DNA from: GCA-003244245 sp035606945
GTDB lineage: Bacteria; Actinomycetota; Actinomycetes; Mycobacteriales; Pseudonocardiaceae
Assembly (NCBI GenBank): GCA_035606945.1
Contig: DATNDR010000005.1
Coordinates: forward strand, 248,001-312,000
DNA: 64,000 nucleotides
Direction: 5' to 3'
The notes below the pieces were generated by a model. It did not search any database. It saw only the letters and a program-made list of their open reading frames with translations, and was not told the DNA's origin. Below, piece by piece: positions 63,976 through 64,000 of this stretch; positions within the stretch are counted from its first letter, which is position 1, and each line of letters starts with the position of its first letter. Position numbers and translations under genes: made by a program.

Positions 63976-64000
63976 GACCGTCGCGCCGCCGCCACGGTCT

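Overview
The window comes from a high-GC actinomycete. Gene order supports this: a SUF Fe-S operon sits next to an MptB-type mannosyltransferase, a DrrAB-like ABC exporter and ctaA. GTG starts and 4-base ATGA/GTGA overlaps are frequent, large LAL-type LuxR regulators are present, and there is a remnant of a DUF5753 protein. Pseudonocardiales or a neighbouring order is plausible, but I cannot fix the genus from sequence alone. I recognised no rRNA, tRNA, CRISPR array or intact transposase.

Layout. 0-7 kb: SUF operon on the minus strand (sufR, sufB, sufD, Rieske ferredoxin, sufC, sufS, sufU, SufT/PaaD-like). 7-21.7 kb: mostly housekeeping genes (pyrD, menC-like, a galE-like epimerase, mptB-like, ABC exporter, ctaA, a HisC/CobD-like aminotransferase, an EamA transporter, a DUF885 protein, a quinone reductase, VOC, FmdB-type and lactonase-like MBL proteins). 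21.8-24.5 kb: a LAL regulator.

24.5-34.7 kb: a radical-SAM and redox island. It holds a TIGR04283-type glycosyltransferase divergent from a MerR regulator, a membrane protein, an FMO-like flavoprotein, a metallophosphatase-radical SAM fusion, and a second radical SAM gene. The second radical SAM gene overlaps a peroxiredoxin-like gene with an in-frame TGA in a UxxC motif, followed by a SECIS-like hairpin; this is a probable selenoprotein. A flavin disulfide reductase gene follows. 34.8-40.8 kb: a DUF6398-like protein, an orphan N6-adenine methyltransferase, a MoaD-like/BNR-repeat pair and an ECF sigma factor.

40.7-43.5 kb: a lasso-peptide cluster in order A-C-B1-B2. The 51-residue precursor is too short for usual ORF cutoffs; I read it by translating the minus strand. 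Its predicted core is GSSAGSVHDAIAYYST. 43.5-48.9 kb: a three-gene operon (membrane protein, SIR2-like protein, nSTAND-WD40 ATPase) resembling a NAD-depleting anti-phage system.

48.9-64 kb: a probable biosynthetic cluster with its own LAL regulator. It contains a tandem DJ-1/PfpI protein, a secreted allene-oxide-cyclase-like protein and a minus-strand run of at least ten genes (ABM, alcohol dehydrogenase, GMC oxidoreductase, MetX-like hydrolase, Nif11-like protein, tandem EthD protein, alpha/beta hydrolase, SDR, second MetX-like hydrolase, EthD-Nif11 fusion). The MetX/EthD/Nif11 set is present twice, with the last two genes separate in one copy and fused in the other. A 55-bp element lies upstream of both genes that flank the regulator.
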